From NCBI GenBank assembly GCA_003576905.1, contig QEVG01000011.1, positions 1 through 64,000 of the forward strand: a stretch of 64,000 bases of DNA, read 5' to 3'. Below the pieces are notes generated by a model. It was not told the origin of the DNA. It ran no database searches and was given only the letters and a program-made list of their open reading frames with translations. Position numbers and translations under genes: made by a program. The DNA is from Planctomycetota bacterium. GTDB lineage: Bacteria; Planctomycetota; Phycisphaerae; UBA1845; UTPLA1. Shown here piece by piece: positions 54,318-63,527 of the stretch (position 1 is the stretch's first letter; the number at the start of each line of letters is the position of its first letter).

Positions 54318-57041
54318 ATGACCGACACGCGCTACGAACGAAGGAAGGCCCTGTTCCTGGCCGTCAGCGAACTCAACGACTCCGAGCGGCAAGCGTTTCT
54401 TGATCGCGAGTGCGCCGGCGATGACGACCTTCGGCGCGAAGTTGAAGCGCTCCTGAAGGCTCCGGCCCCGGACCGACTCAAACCGGGTGGAGCTTTGGAA
54501 ATCGTCGGAGTTTCATCCGACGATTCCATCGTGAGCCATTCCCCCGGAGCGAACATTGGCAATTATCGGCTGCTCGAACGAATCGGCGATGGTGCGTTCG
54601 GTGAGGTGTGGGTGGCCGAGCAGGAGAATCCGATCCGGCCTCGGGTCGCCCTCAAGATTCTCAAAGCCGGGATGGATACGCGCGAGGTGCTGGCGCGATT
54701 CGAGGCCGAACGCCGCGCCTTGGCAAAAATGAACCATCCAAACGTGGCCAAGGTACTAGACGCCGGAGCCACGCCCCAGGGACGTCCCTACTTCGTGATG
54801 GAATACGTGCCGGGCGTACCGATCACCGAGTATTGCGACACGTCGCGCTTGAGCATCCGGCAGCGGCTTGAACTGTTCGTCGAGGTCTGTCGAGGAGTGC
54901 AGCATGCGCACCAGCGCGGGATCATTCACCGCGACCTGAAACCGCATAACATCCTTGTGACGATCCACGGCGGCCGGGCCGAACCGAAGGTCATCGACTT
55001 TGGAGTCGCGAAGGCCGCGCTGGGCGATGAGGACGAGGAAACGTTCAAGACCGAAGCAGGCCGTGGCATCGGCACCCCGGAATACATGTCGCCCGAGCAG
55101 ACCGGAAAGGTCGAGTCGGATACCGATGTACGAACGGACGTATATTCGCTCGGCGTGGTGCTCTACGAACTCCTGACGGGTACCTTGCCGTTGGACTTTC
55201 GCTCCATGCGCCGGGCGAGGTTCGACAAGATCGCCGAGATGATTTGCGAGTCCGATCCTCCCACGCCCAGCACGCGGCTCTCGACCCTTGCGAGCGCCTC
55301 CGTCACTCGTACGAACGGGGCCGAACCGGAGACGCTATCCGCCTCGCGCGGTTGCACGCTTCATGCGTTGGTTCGCAGTCTTAAGGGTGATCTCGACTGG
55401 ATCGTCGCCAGGACGCTCGAAAAGGACCGCAGACGCCGTTACGAATCCGTAGCAGCACTGGCCGAGGACATTCGTCGGCACTTAGATCACCAACCTGTGA
55501 TCGCCGCGCCTCCCAGCACGGCATATCGATTCCATAAGCTTGTGCGCAGGCACCGGAACGCAGTGGCCGCCGGCGGCTTTGCAATCGTCGTGTTGCTCCT
55601 GGCGACTGTGATCTCGATCTACTTCGCGTACCGCGAGCGACTGCAATCGCAGTTGGCCCATGAAGCACGGGTCCAAGAATCAGCCCATCGACGGGAGGCA
55701 GAAGCGGCGCGCGACCGCGCCCTTGCGATCAAGCGATTCTTGATCGAGGCACTGCAATCTCACGATCCGCACGCGCCGGGCGGGCGCACGGACATGCTTG
55801 TCAGCGAAGCAATGCATCGTGCCATCGACCTGCTTGACGAAGGGCATCTGAAGGAGCAGCCCCGGGTTGTCACCGAACTGTTGAACTCGATTTCGACTAT
55901 TCTCTTGAATTTGGGCAAGCCAAGCGAGGCAGAGCAAGTTGCGCGACAAGCCCTTCAGTGGTACGAAACGAATCATCATGATGACGAATCAGACAAAGCC
56001 GAGTGCCAAGGAAACTTGGGATTCTGCCTTATAAGCCTCGGGCGACCTGATGACGCCTTGGAGCAGTTTGAAGCAGCACTGAAAATCAAGCGCCGAGCGC
56101 ATTCCCAGCACGACCTTGTTACCGTGAAACTGCTGAACGGAATCGGCTTCGCGTTCGAAGACTTAGGGCGACCTGCCGAGGCGTTGCCTTATCATGAGGC
56201 TGCTTTGGAGTCGTGCTCAACTCTGACCATCGGCGACCATAATGAACTTGCGGCTTGCATTGGTAATCTCGCCTCCTGTCTCAGTTCGCTCGGACGCCCG
56301 GAGGACGCGCTTCCGAGGTACCAGGAAGCACTGGACATGTGCCGCCGGATCTTCGACGGCGATCATCCCGACGTGGCGACGGGACTGAACAACGTGGCCC
56401 ATTGCCTGAAGGCCATGGGACGAAACCCCGAGGCAGAAATGCGATATCGCGAGTCCCTCGCCATGCGCGAGCGACTTTGGCCGAAGGACCATCCCGACGT
56501 TGCGGAGTCCCTCGGAAATCTTGCCGACTGTCTCTTCAATCAAGGGCAGCTTCACGAAGCGCTGCCCTTGTACGAGCGTTGCGTATCCATGCTTGAGAAC
56601 ATCTATGGCCCCGACCATCCTCGTGCTGCGACAGCCAGGTTCGGCATGTCAGCGTGTCTTGCGGCGTTGGGCCGCAAGCCAGAGGCTGCTGAGCAACTTC
56701 GTACGGTCATTCGAATCCGCCGCCAGATTCTGCCGCTCGTGCATCCCGATACGGCAGTAGCGGAAATGAGCCTCGGCGGCCTGTTGATTCAGATTGGCGA
56801 ATTTGAGCAAGCCGAAGCCCTCTTGCTCGACGTGGAGAACCGACTGCGCGACCGTGATGATGTTCCACGCTTTACGCGAAGGTGCAGTCTCACCGTGCTC
56901 ATCAAACTCTACGATACTCTCGACCGCGCAGCCCCGAACAGCGGGCACGACGCGAAAGCGGCTGTGTGGAAGGGAAGGTTGGCCGAATTCGACGCCGACA
57001 CGACCGCTCCCTCAAACAGCCCGACTTCAGACAAGCCATAG
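54318..57041 (+). CDS. Membrane Ser/Thr protein kinase with TPR sensor region
   Basis: A 907-residue protein. Kinase domain from about 84 to 370 with GDGAFGEVWVA, lysine 113 (ALKILK), HRDLKPHN at 204-211, DFG at 227-229 and the activation-loop GTPEYMSPEQ. One membrane segment at about 415 to 437 (NAVAAGGFAIVVLLLATVI). The outer part is a long run of TPR repeats (LGRPEDALPRYQEALDMCRR and similar). It probably senses a partner with its TPR domain and phosphorylates the adjacent ECF sigma factor or its regulator. Confidence 0.9.
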   Translation: MTDTRYERRKALFLAVSELNDSERQAFLDRECAGDDDLRREVEALLKAPAPDRLKPGGALEIVGVSSDDSIVSHSPGANIGNYRLLERIGDGAFGEVWVAEQENPIRPRVALKILKAGMDTREVLARFEAERRALAKMNHPNVAKVLDAGATPQGRPYFVMEYVPGVPITEYCDTSRLSIRQRLELFVEVCRGVQHAHQRGIIHRDLKPHNILVTIHGGRAEPKVIDFGVAKAALGDEDEETFKTEAGRGIGTPEYMSPEQTGKVESDTDVRTDVYSLGVVLYELLTGTLPLDFRSMRRARFDKIAEMICESDPPTPSTRLSTLASASVTRTNGAEPETLSASRGCTLHALVRSLKGDLDWIVARTLEKDRRRRYESVAALAEDIRRHLDHQPVIAAPPSTAYRFHKLVRRHRNAVAAGGFAIVVLLLATVISIYFAYRERLQSQLAHEARVQESAHRREAEAARDRALAIKRFLIEALQSHDPHAPGGRTDMLVSEAMHRAIDLLDEGHLKEQPRVVTELLNSISTILLNLGKPSEAEQVARQALQWYETNHHDDESDKAECQGNLGFCLISLGRPDDALEQFEAALKIKRRAHSQHDLVTVKLLNGIGFAFEDLGRPAEALPYHEAALESCSTLTIGDHNELAACIGNLASCLSSLGRPEDALPRYQEALDMCRRIFDGDHPDVATGLNNVAHCLKAMGRNPEAEMRYRESLAMRERLWPKDHPDVAESLGNLADCLFNQGQLHEALPLYERCVSMLENIYGPDHPRAATARFGMSACLAALGRKPEAAEQLRTVIRIRRQILPLVHPDTAVAEMSLGGLLIQIGEFEQAEALLLDVENRLRDRDDVPRFTRRCSLTVLIKLYDTLDRAAPNSGHDAKAAVWKGRLAEFDADTTAPSNSPTSDKP

Positions 57042-57277
57042 GCCGGCGTCGGACCGCTTCTACACGTCAACGGCGGAGCTTGGCATCGCTGCGCCGGCAT
57101 CCACTCCCCCCCATCAGGGTTTTGCAGAATTCGTTGTCTTGTTCCCGCTTAAACGTCGCTTAGGGAGGCGGGCCCGGGTTTCGACCCGTTCTCGCAGGGC
57201 CGGTGCCGTGCGAGCCCCCCCGACAAAGTGCCCCCGCATAGAACGCGTCGGGCAGACAGTTACGCGAGGAGATTGCC

Positions 57278-59647
57278 ATGCCTAATCGGCCGCAGAAACA
57301 CTATCGCGCGATCGTCGCGCCGTTCGCGATGCTGTGCGCTTTCGCAACCACTGCACCTGCCTTCGCCCAATGCGAGGCTGCGTGGCAGCGCGGCTTTTCG
57401 CTGCCCGGTGTTAGTGCCGGCGCCAGCGGAATTCCCAATGTTTATGCCATGACGCATTGGGATCCTGATGGAGCCGGACCGCAAGCTCCCGTTGTCGTCG
57501 TCGCCGGCGACTTCAACATCGCTGAGACGCCGGGTGCCATTAACATCGCCATGTGGGATGGAATCGCATGGAGCCCTCTCGGCGACGGCCTGGGAGGATC
57601 CTTCAGCAAGGTGCTCGCCGTAGCGGTTTTGCCGGACAACACTCTAGTTGCTGGAGGCACCTTTACAACATCGGGAGCAACGCCTCTTGTCAACATCGCG
57701 CAATGGAACGGAAGCGGATGGATGGCAATGGGCACAGGAATCACCGGCGGGTTTACACCGGCAGTGAACGCATTCGCAGTCCTTTCCAACGGGGACCTCA
57801 TCGTCGGCGGCTCTTTCACGACCGCGGGCGGCATGGCATCCAACAACCTCGCCCGATGGAGCGCCGGAACTTGGAGCTCCTTTGCCGGCGGCACGAACGG
57901 GCCGGTTAGCGTACTGAGGGTCTTGTCAGGCGGGAATGTCGTTGCAGGCGGCAACTTCACAATGGCCGGCGCGACGGCAGCCACGCGAATCGCCGCTTGG
58001 AACGGCTCGTCCTGGCAGACATTTGGTAGCGGAATGACCGGCACGAACTTTCCATCCGTGAATTCACTCCTCGAACTACCTAACGGCCACCTTGTTGCAG
58101 GGGGACAATTCACGACGGCTGGCGGAAACAGCGCTCGAAGTATCGCAAGGTGGACTGGCACTTCCTGGCAAGCTTACGGAACTGGCTTGAGCTTCGGGGC
58201 TGGCGGCGCCGTTTACGCGCTCGCGCTGATGCCTGGCGGCAATCTCCTGGCAGGCGGGGTTTTCGTGGAGGGCGGCGGATATCTCTCATACTGGAACGGG
58301 TTTGATTGGCAGGAAACTGGATTTCAGGGTACCGGTCCCGGAGGTCTGGCAACTGTCTATTCGCTGCTGGCGATGCCCGACAATCGGTTCATCGTGGGCG
58401 GCAGATTCACGACGGCCGGCGGGCTTGGCGTCAATGCAATAGCCGGCTGGGATCAGACTGAGTGGTCGCCACTCGGTCTCGGCGCTGATGGCCAAGTCCT
58501 GGCAATGACGCGGACGGACTCGGGCGAAGTCATCGCGGCAGGAACGATGCTTCGTGCAGGAGGCGTTCTGGCGAACAAAATCGCCAGATGGGACGGCACA
58601 CGGTGGCACAGTCTTGGCAGCGGACTGGGAATCACGTCCTCACCCGGCGCTTATGCGGTCGCGGTACTCCCAAATGGTTCGATCGTCGCGGGCGGCGATT
58701 TCACGATCATCGGGTCTGGGGCTCCTGGAGAGCGAATAGCGCTTTGGAACGGAAGTGCATGGCAGCAGCTTGGCAGCGGCATGAACGACGCCGTGCGAGC
58801 CCTCACGATTGACACCGGCGGCAACATTGTCGCGGGCGGAAGCTTTACGACAGCTGGCGGAAGCGCAGCCAGTCGCATCGCGCGATGGGCAGGAGGAAGT
58901 TGGATGCCTCTCGGAGTTGGTCTCGGCAACACCGCATTCGCCTTGGTAACGCTTCCTAACGGCGACATCGTCGCGGGTGGGGGCTTTTCGACGGCGGGAG
59001 GAATGCCTGCGACCGGCATCGCGAGATGGACCAATTCTTCATGGCAGCCGATTGGAACTGGAATGAACGGAGCGGTGTACGCGCTCGCGGTGATGCCGAA
59101 CGGCGATATTGTCGCAGGCGGCGCATTTTCAATCGCCGGGGGCGTCTCGGCGAACAACGTTGCGCGATGGAACGGAACCTCTTGGAGCGCACTGGGCGGA
59201 GGCCTTGATAATACCGTTACCGCAATCGCAGCATGCACCAACGGCGACATTCTCGTGGGAGGAGACTTTTCCTTTGCCGGCGTTACACCCGCCAACCGGG
59301 TAGCTCGCTGGAATGGAAGTTCTTGGGTGCCCTTGGACCTCGGCGTGAACAACCGTGTGAACGCAATCGTCGCACTCTCCAACTCAGATGCGTTTGTCGC
59401 GGGCTCGTTTACGAGCGTTTCCGATTTCGCGTCGTCCTATGTCGCCTACTGGGCCGCCCCCGCGGACTCCGGCAGCGGCGACGGCAACGGCGATGGATTC
59501 TTCGACGGTGCCGATATTCAGGGCTTGGTCGGAACCTTGATCGGCAGCAACCCTCCGACAATCAATGAGTGCGCCTACGACATGAACGGTGACGGGACCA
59601 TAGACGAGTCGGATGTAACTACATTCACGGCTATGCTACTACAATAG
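57278..59647 (+). CDS. Exported repeat protein with dockerin-like tail
   Basis: A 789-residue protein with signal peptide (APFAMLCAFATTAPAFA). About a dozen units of 45 to 50 residues follow the pattern PNGDIVAGGSFTTAGG then IARWNGTSWxxLGxGM. They form a likely beta-propeller or beta-solenoid. Two dockerin-type loops close it (GDGNGDGFFDGADIQGLV, DMNGDGTIDESDVTTF). GAGGAGATTGCC precedes the ATG. It may be the export cargo of the ECF/kinase set. Confidence 0.82.
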   Translation: MPNRPQKHYRAIVAPFAMLCAFATTAPAFAQCEAAWQRGFSLPGVSAGASGIPNVYAMTHWDPDGAGPQAPVVVVAGDFNIAETPGAINIAMWDGIAWSPLGDGLGGSFSKVLAVAVLPDNTLVAGGTFTTSGATPLVNIAQWNGSGWMAMGTGITGGFTPAVNAFAVLSNGDLIVGGSFTTAGGMASNNLARWSAGTWSSFAGGTNGPVSVLRVLSGGNVVAGGNFTMAGATAATRIAAWNGSSWQTFGSGMTGTNFPSVNSLLELPNGHLVAGGQFTTAGGNSARSIARWTGTSWQAYGTGLSFGAGGAVYALALMPGGNLLAGGVFVEGGGYLSYWNGFDWQETGFQGTGPGGLATVYSLLAMPDNRFIVGGRFTTAGGLGVNAIAGWDQTEWSPLGLGADGQVLAMTRTDSGEVIAAGTMLRAGGVLANKIARWDGTRWHSLGSGLGITSSPGAYAVAVLPNGSIVAGGDFTIIGSGAPGERIALWNGSAWQQLGSGMNDAVRALTIDTGGNIVAGGSFTTAGGSAASRIARWAGGSWMPLGVGLGNTAFALVTLPNGDIVAGGGFSTAGGMPATGIARWTNSSWQPIGTGMNGAVYALAVMPNGDIVAGGAFSIAGGVSANNVARWNGTSWSALGGGLDNTVTAIAACTNGDILVGGDFSFAGVTPANRVARWNGSSWVPLDLGVNNRVNAIVALSNSDAFVAGSFTSVSDFASSYVAYWAAPADSGSGDGNGDGFFDGADIQGLVGTLIGSNPPTINECAYDMNGDGTIDESDVTTFTAMLLQ

Positions 59648-59656
59648 ACGCTCCAA

Positions 59657-60085
59657 TCAGTCAATCGCGTCGATGACTGTGTCGCCGTCGGCGGCGGTCA
59701 TGCTCTCGTGGGGATCGGCCTCGCGCACCCAGGCGACCTTGTGCCGAGTGATTCCCTCGAAGAGGCGGACGGCGGGGCGGACTTCGGCGTTGAGGTTGCG
59801 GCCCTTCAAGCGGATCTTCTGGCCGAGGACGTGCAGGGTGATGCCATCCGACGGGTCGTATTCGGCACGCTCCAGGTAGCAATAGCCGATGGCGGTGATG
59901 CTGCCGTCTTTCTTACGCAATTCCAGCATGATTGCGCGATCCCGAAGGCCGCGCAGGTGCGCGAACGCGCCGAGGTCGTCGGCGTTTTCGTTATCGATCA
60001 TGGGAGCGCTTTCGGACGCGGCGCGTGCCTCCGCTAGGCTCTCAACCGTGCGGCCGGTGTAACGCTTCAAGATGCTCTCGGACAT
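59657..60085 (-). CDS. Conserved protein downstream of the relaxase
   Basis: A 142-residue protein. MSESILKRYTGRTVESLAE at the start and LRGLRDRAIMLELRKKDGSITAIGYCYLERAEYDP with later FEGITRHKVAWVREADP. No domain was recognised. It lies three bases past the relaxase stop and should be coupled with it. Found next to mobilization genes, it may aid DNA processing. Function unknown. Confidence 0.6.
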   Translation of the reverse strand: MSESILKRYTGRTVESLAEARAASESAPMIDNENADDLGAFAHLRGLRDRAIMLELRKKDGSITAIGYCYLERAEYDPSDGITLHVLGQKIRLKGRNLNAEVRPAVRLFEGITRHKVAWVREADPHESMTAADGDTVIDAID

Positions 60086-60088
60086 GAC

Positions 60089-62755
60089 TTACACCCGCTC
60101 CCGTTCCGCCTCGGCAACGCGCGCTGTCTCCGGCTCACGCGGGCGCAGGCTTTCCAGTCGATGCAGCGTCGCCGCGCGCCGGCGGAGATTCCTCAAGAGA
60201 ATTTGCCGTTCAGGCAACCCACCGCCGGCAACGAACTCGGTCGCCGACAGGCGCTCGTCGGAACGGTTGACCGCATCGAGCAGCGCGTCCTTGTCGTCCG
60301 TATAGACGGTGACGCCTTCCCTGCCCCGGCTGGCCGAGACGTAGAACTGTTCGCGCGAACTTGCGGGGAATGACTGCGACGACTGCCCGATGAGCACGCG
60401 ATCGACTGTCTTCCCCTGGCTGGCATGACTGGTGACAACATACCCATGCGATAGGTGCCCGTAATCGCGGGCGATTTTCCAGTTGTTGGTGAGCACGATG
60501 TTGCCTTCGCCGTCGAACTTTTTCACCGTGAAAATCGCCCCGTTATTCAAGCGATGCCGGCCATCGAGCGTCTTGCCGTTACGGGTGATTCGCACCGCAT
60601 CGCCCGGCGCCAGCGGCAGGATGCTCGGTCGGTACACCTGGTACTTGGCCGCTTCGCCCGTGGGCGCCGGTCCGTCGCCCAGCACGACGCGCTCGCCTTT
60701 CCTGATGCCCTTGGCGTTCTGGTGGAACACCAGCACGTCGCCGGCGTTGAGATTGACCGCGTCGGCCCGCTCGGCTTCGGTGAGGTTGGCGGCTTCGAGC
60801 GCAATGAAGCGGCGCTCGCCGTCGCCGAGCCTGCCCAGTTGCTTGAGCCGCCCACGAATCTCATCGGTGCACCATTCCCCTTCGAGATGGGTTGGACTTA
60901 CCACCAGCGCCGTCTTGCCCTGTTCGACCGTCGCGACGTAATCCTCCGCCAGCGCCCTGTAGCGTTCGGTCTCCCCGACTTCCCTGATCCAGCCCAGCTT
61001 GTCCAGTTGCGCGAAGCCCTCGTCGATGCGGCCTTCGCTGAGCGCCTTCACTGCTTCCTTGTACGCGCCCTTCTGCCGTTTGATGTCGCGGATTTCGGCG
61101 GGAACGAGGCTGGCCTCGTCCTCGAGCAGCCGTAGCGCCGCACCGCGCTCGACGCTTCCATGCTGTCGCGCATCTCCTGACAGGATCACGCGGGCGTCGA
61201 GTTGCTTCGCCAGGTCGAACACTTGCGCCATTTGCCGCGTGCCCAGCAGTCCAGCCTCGTCAATCCAGATGACGTTGCTGGCGACCGCGCGTTGTAGGTC
61301 GGTATCGACCAGCAGCCGCGCCACGGTGTCGGCATCCTGAAAGCCCTCGCTTCGCAGCACGCCGCGGCTGGCATCCGCCGACGGGGCGAAGGTGAACACG
61401 CGCCGGCCCGCCGCTTCGATCGCTTCGACCGCCTCCTGCATCATCGTCGTCTTGCCGGTGCCGGCCGCGCCGCGCACGATAATGACCCGGTCCGGCGAGT
61501 CGACGACATGCAGCACGGCCCGTCGCTGCTCGTCGCTGAGCTTCTCGCGCTTGAACGTATGTTCGCCGGCGACGAGCCGCCGGCAGCTTCCCCTGCCCTC
61601 GCGCGCGAAGCAGATCATGCCGCGCTCTTCGTCGAGCACCGCTTTCGTCGTCGCCAGATTCCGTCCGTCGCGCCGGGCGATGACCAGCCCCTGCCCCTTG
61701 AGCTTGTTCTCGACGGTCGAAAGCGTGGCCGCGCCGACGGAACGCTTCAGCGCTTCCGTGACCAGCTTGCGTTCGGCAACCACCGAACTTCGCTCGAAGC
61801 AGTGCTCGACCGCCCGGTGTGCCGCCTCCGTGGCGATCCGGTCGTCTTCGGCAATGGCGTCGCCGCCGATGCTTTCGCGGACGTTCCGCAGTGCGTCCCA
61901 CTCGTCCTGGTCGAGCCGCGACTTCCAGTTGTCCTGCAACTGGGCGAGCGTCATGTCCTTCTGCTTTTTCTCGCGTGTCTTCGCGCCAAGGTCGCCCTTG
62001 GCCTCCGCATCGGTGATGCCGCGCTCTCTCGCTTCCCTCTCAATCAGCGCCGTCCGCCGCGAGAACTTGTCGAGCGCCGACGGGGGCAGCCCGGAGAGCT
62101 CCCAGCCCTTCCTCGTTCGTTCGACATTGAGGCCCAGTTCCTCCAGCCGCCTGGCCAGCCGGGAATGGAACACCGCCTCGAAGAACGGCGCGTCGCGCTT
62201 GAGGTCGGCGAATTGCCCCGCTTTCCAGCGCTGCTCCGCATCGTCCCACGTGGCGTTGAACACGAAGCAGTGCGCGTGCAGATGCGGGTCCGGCACGCCC
62301 TCGACGGGCCGCGCCGTCGTGTGCACGAATTCGCCCCACACCATGTTGCCGGTCGTGCGGTCCTCGTTGCGACCTCCGCTGCGGACGCGCGTCTTCATCT
62401 CCGTTTCGATGTCCTGCATCGTCGCATCGACCGACTCGCGGAAGGCGTCGAGGATTCGCTCGTCCTGCGTCAGGCCGTAAAGCAGCGACACGCTCTTGGG
62501 CACGTGGAAGTTGAAGTCGTACCCGACGCGGCGCTCGCTTCGCCTTCGCGCTGTCAGCACGTCGCCGGTTGTGGGGTCGCGGTTGTCGCAGAGGGCATCC
62601 CAGTCTTCCCTGCGGACTTCGCCTTCGAGGCCGAGGCGCTTCGCGCCCTCGCCTTTCCACACGCCGGCCAGTTCCTGGCCTTCGGTGTAGTAGTCGGCCG
62701 TCGAGTAGTAGCTCTTCGCGCCGGCGGCGTTGCTGTTCAGTATGATGCGGAGCAT
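60089..62755 (-). CDS. MobF-type relaxase-helicase (TrwC/TraI-like)
   Basis: An 888-residue protein from the ATG at 62755 (MLRIILNSNAAGAKSYYSTADYYTEGQELAGVW). The relaxase part has the paired tyrosines, RRVGYDFNFHVPKSVSLLY and the metal motif DPHLHAHCFVFN. A RecD-like helicase follows with P-loop VRGAAGTGKTTMMQEA, IWIDEAGLLGTRQMA, SGDARQHGSVERG and the closing HGYVVTSHASQGKTVDRVLI. It would nick oriT and unwind the transferred strand. A GTG start at 62767 is an alternative. It is shorter than F TraI. Confidence 0.9.
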   Translation of the reverse strand: MLRIILNSNAAGAKSYYSTADYYTEGQELAGVWKGEGAKRLGLEGEVRREDWDALCDNRDPTTGDVLTARRRSERRVGYDFNFHVPKSVSLLYGLTQDERILDAFRESVDATMQDIETEMKTRVRSGGRNEDRTTGNMVWGEFVHTTARPVEGVPDPHLHAHCFVFNATWDDAEQRWKAGQFADLKRDAPFFEAVFHSRLARRLEELGLNVERTRKGWELSGLPPSALDKFSRRTALIEREARERGITDAEAKGDLGAKTREKKQKDMTLAQLQDNWKSRLDQDEWDALRNVRESIGGDAIAEDDRIATEAAHRAVEHCFERSSVVAERKLVTEALKRSVGAATLSTVENKLKGQGLVIARRDGRNLATTKAVLDEERGMICFAREGRGSCRRLVAGEHTFKREKLSDEQRRAVLHVVDSPDRVIIVRGAAGTGKTTMMQEAVEAIEAAGRRVFTFAPSADASRGVLRSEGFQDADTVARLLVDTDLQRAVASNVIWIDEAGLLGTRQMAQVFDLAKQLDARVILSGDARQHGSVERGAALRLLEDEASLVPAEIRDIKRQKGAYKEAVKALSEGRIDEGFAQLDKLGWIREVGETERYRALAEDYVATVEQGKTALVVSPTHLEGEWCTDEIRGRLKQLGRLGDGERRFIALEAANLTEAERADAVNLNAGDVLVFHQNAKGIRKGERVVLGDGPAPTGEAAKYQVYRPSILPLAPGDAVRITRNGKTLDGRHRLNNGAIFTVKKFDGEGNIVLTNNWKIARDYGHLSHGYVVTSHASQGKTVDRVLIGQSSQSFPASSREQFYVSASRGREGVTVYTDDKDALLDAVNRSDERLSATEFVAGGGLPERQILLRNLRRRAATLHRLESLRPREPETARVAEAERERV

Positions 62756-63257
62756 GGGGTTATTCACCGGTGAGGATCATTGAGGACAAACGTACATACA
62801 CAATTGTCCTCACGGTCTGCAAGTACCCCGATGGAACTTTGTGCAACTTGTTTCACGGTGGCACGAAGAAGACACGATCCGTCTCGCACCGCAACTGGCG
62901 ATTGCGTTGTCGCCGTGCCCGCGCGGCGATGCGGTCAACTCACACTTCCAGCATCCAAGTCGCATAGCACCTTGGCGCCGGTGCAGCCGGCCCGCCGTGG
63001 ACGGATTGCTTCGGCGTCTTACGGTCCCCTCTTCGCATCTTCGTGCCGTCCCGCCACACGCGGCCTTATCTGTGGCACTTACAGCCGCCGCCGGGCCGGT
63101 CAAGCAGAAAATCGTTTCCCCTTTCAGGGACCCACCATTTTCCGCTGTGACCGGTGCGCTGGCGCTTGGCTTCGCCCCCGGACTGTCGCGGCTTGTTTTG
63201 CAGTGCCATCAGGCCGCGATGGTCGCGGCCGGACACTTTCACAAGAGGAGACCAACA
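62756..63257. other. Control region upstream of the relaxase, no supported gene
   Basis: About 500 bases. It contains the 62781 inverted repeat. Otherwise several short frames appear but none has convincing protein features. The likely oriT and a promoter for the relaxase and the 63258 gene should lie here. Confidence 0.45.
62781..62812. repeat. Perfect inverted repeat before the relaxase, candidate oriT
   Basis: TGAGGACAA at 62781-62789 and its exact complement TTGTCCTCA at 62804-62812, with a 14-base loop rich in A and T. A third TGAGGA occurs at 62771. It lies 14 to 45 bases upstream of the relaxase start, a usual place for MobF oriT or a regulatory operator. Confidence 0.55.
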
Positions 63258-63470
63258 ATGTCAGACGCCAAGAACAATCCGAAGACCACGTCGAAATCGC
63301 CGACGCACGTCGCCTACCAGGTGCGCGACCGCGAAGGCGGCAAGGCCGTGTGGACCCGCATCGGGGCCGCATGGGCGCACGCCGACGGCAACGGCTTCAA
63401 CCTCCAGATCGAGGCCGTGCCGCTCGACGGACGCATCACCCTTCGCGTCATCACCGACAACAAGGAGTAA
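63258..63470 (+). CDS. 70-residue conserved protein of the element
   Basis: ATG 63258 after AAGAGGAG. The sequence MSDAKNNPKTTSKSPTHVAY, then QVRDREGGKAVWTRIGAAWAHADGNGFNLQ, forms a small beta-rich domain seen next to such elements. A terminator follows directly. Function unknown. Confidence 0.7.
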   Translation: MSDAKNNPKTTSKSPTHVAYQVRDREGGKAVWTRIGAAWAHADGNGFNLQIEAVPLDGRITLRVITDNKE

Positions 63471-63480
63471 TTGTTCCACC

Positions 63481-63512
63481 GGGGCGGGTTCTTGCAGCCC
63501 GCCCCCTTTTTT
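63481..63512 (+). terminator. Rho-independent terminator
   Basis: GGGGCGGG at 63481-63488 pairs with CCCGCCCC at 63498-63505, followed by C and six T (63507-63512). It ends the small gene transcript 10 bases past its stop. Confidence 0.92.
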
Positions 63513-63527
63513 GAATGGAGTTTTCCC

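Noticed and set aside
57278-59647. Tandem repeats that could suggest a repeat array such as CRISPR
   Set aside because: The repeats are 45-50 codons long and lie within one protein frame, so they are coding repeats.
61508-62773. Plus-strand frame of 421 codons
   Set aside because: Shadow of the relaxase on the minus strand, with no conserved motif.
62780-63514. Plus-strand frame of 244 codons over the relaxase upstream region
   Set aside because: Overlaps the better supported 63258 gene, runs through its terminator and has no domain features.
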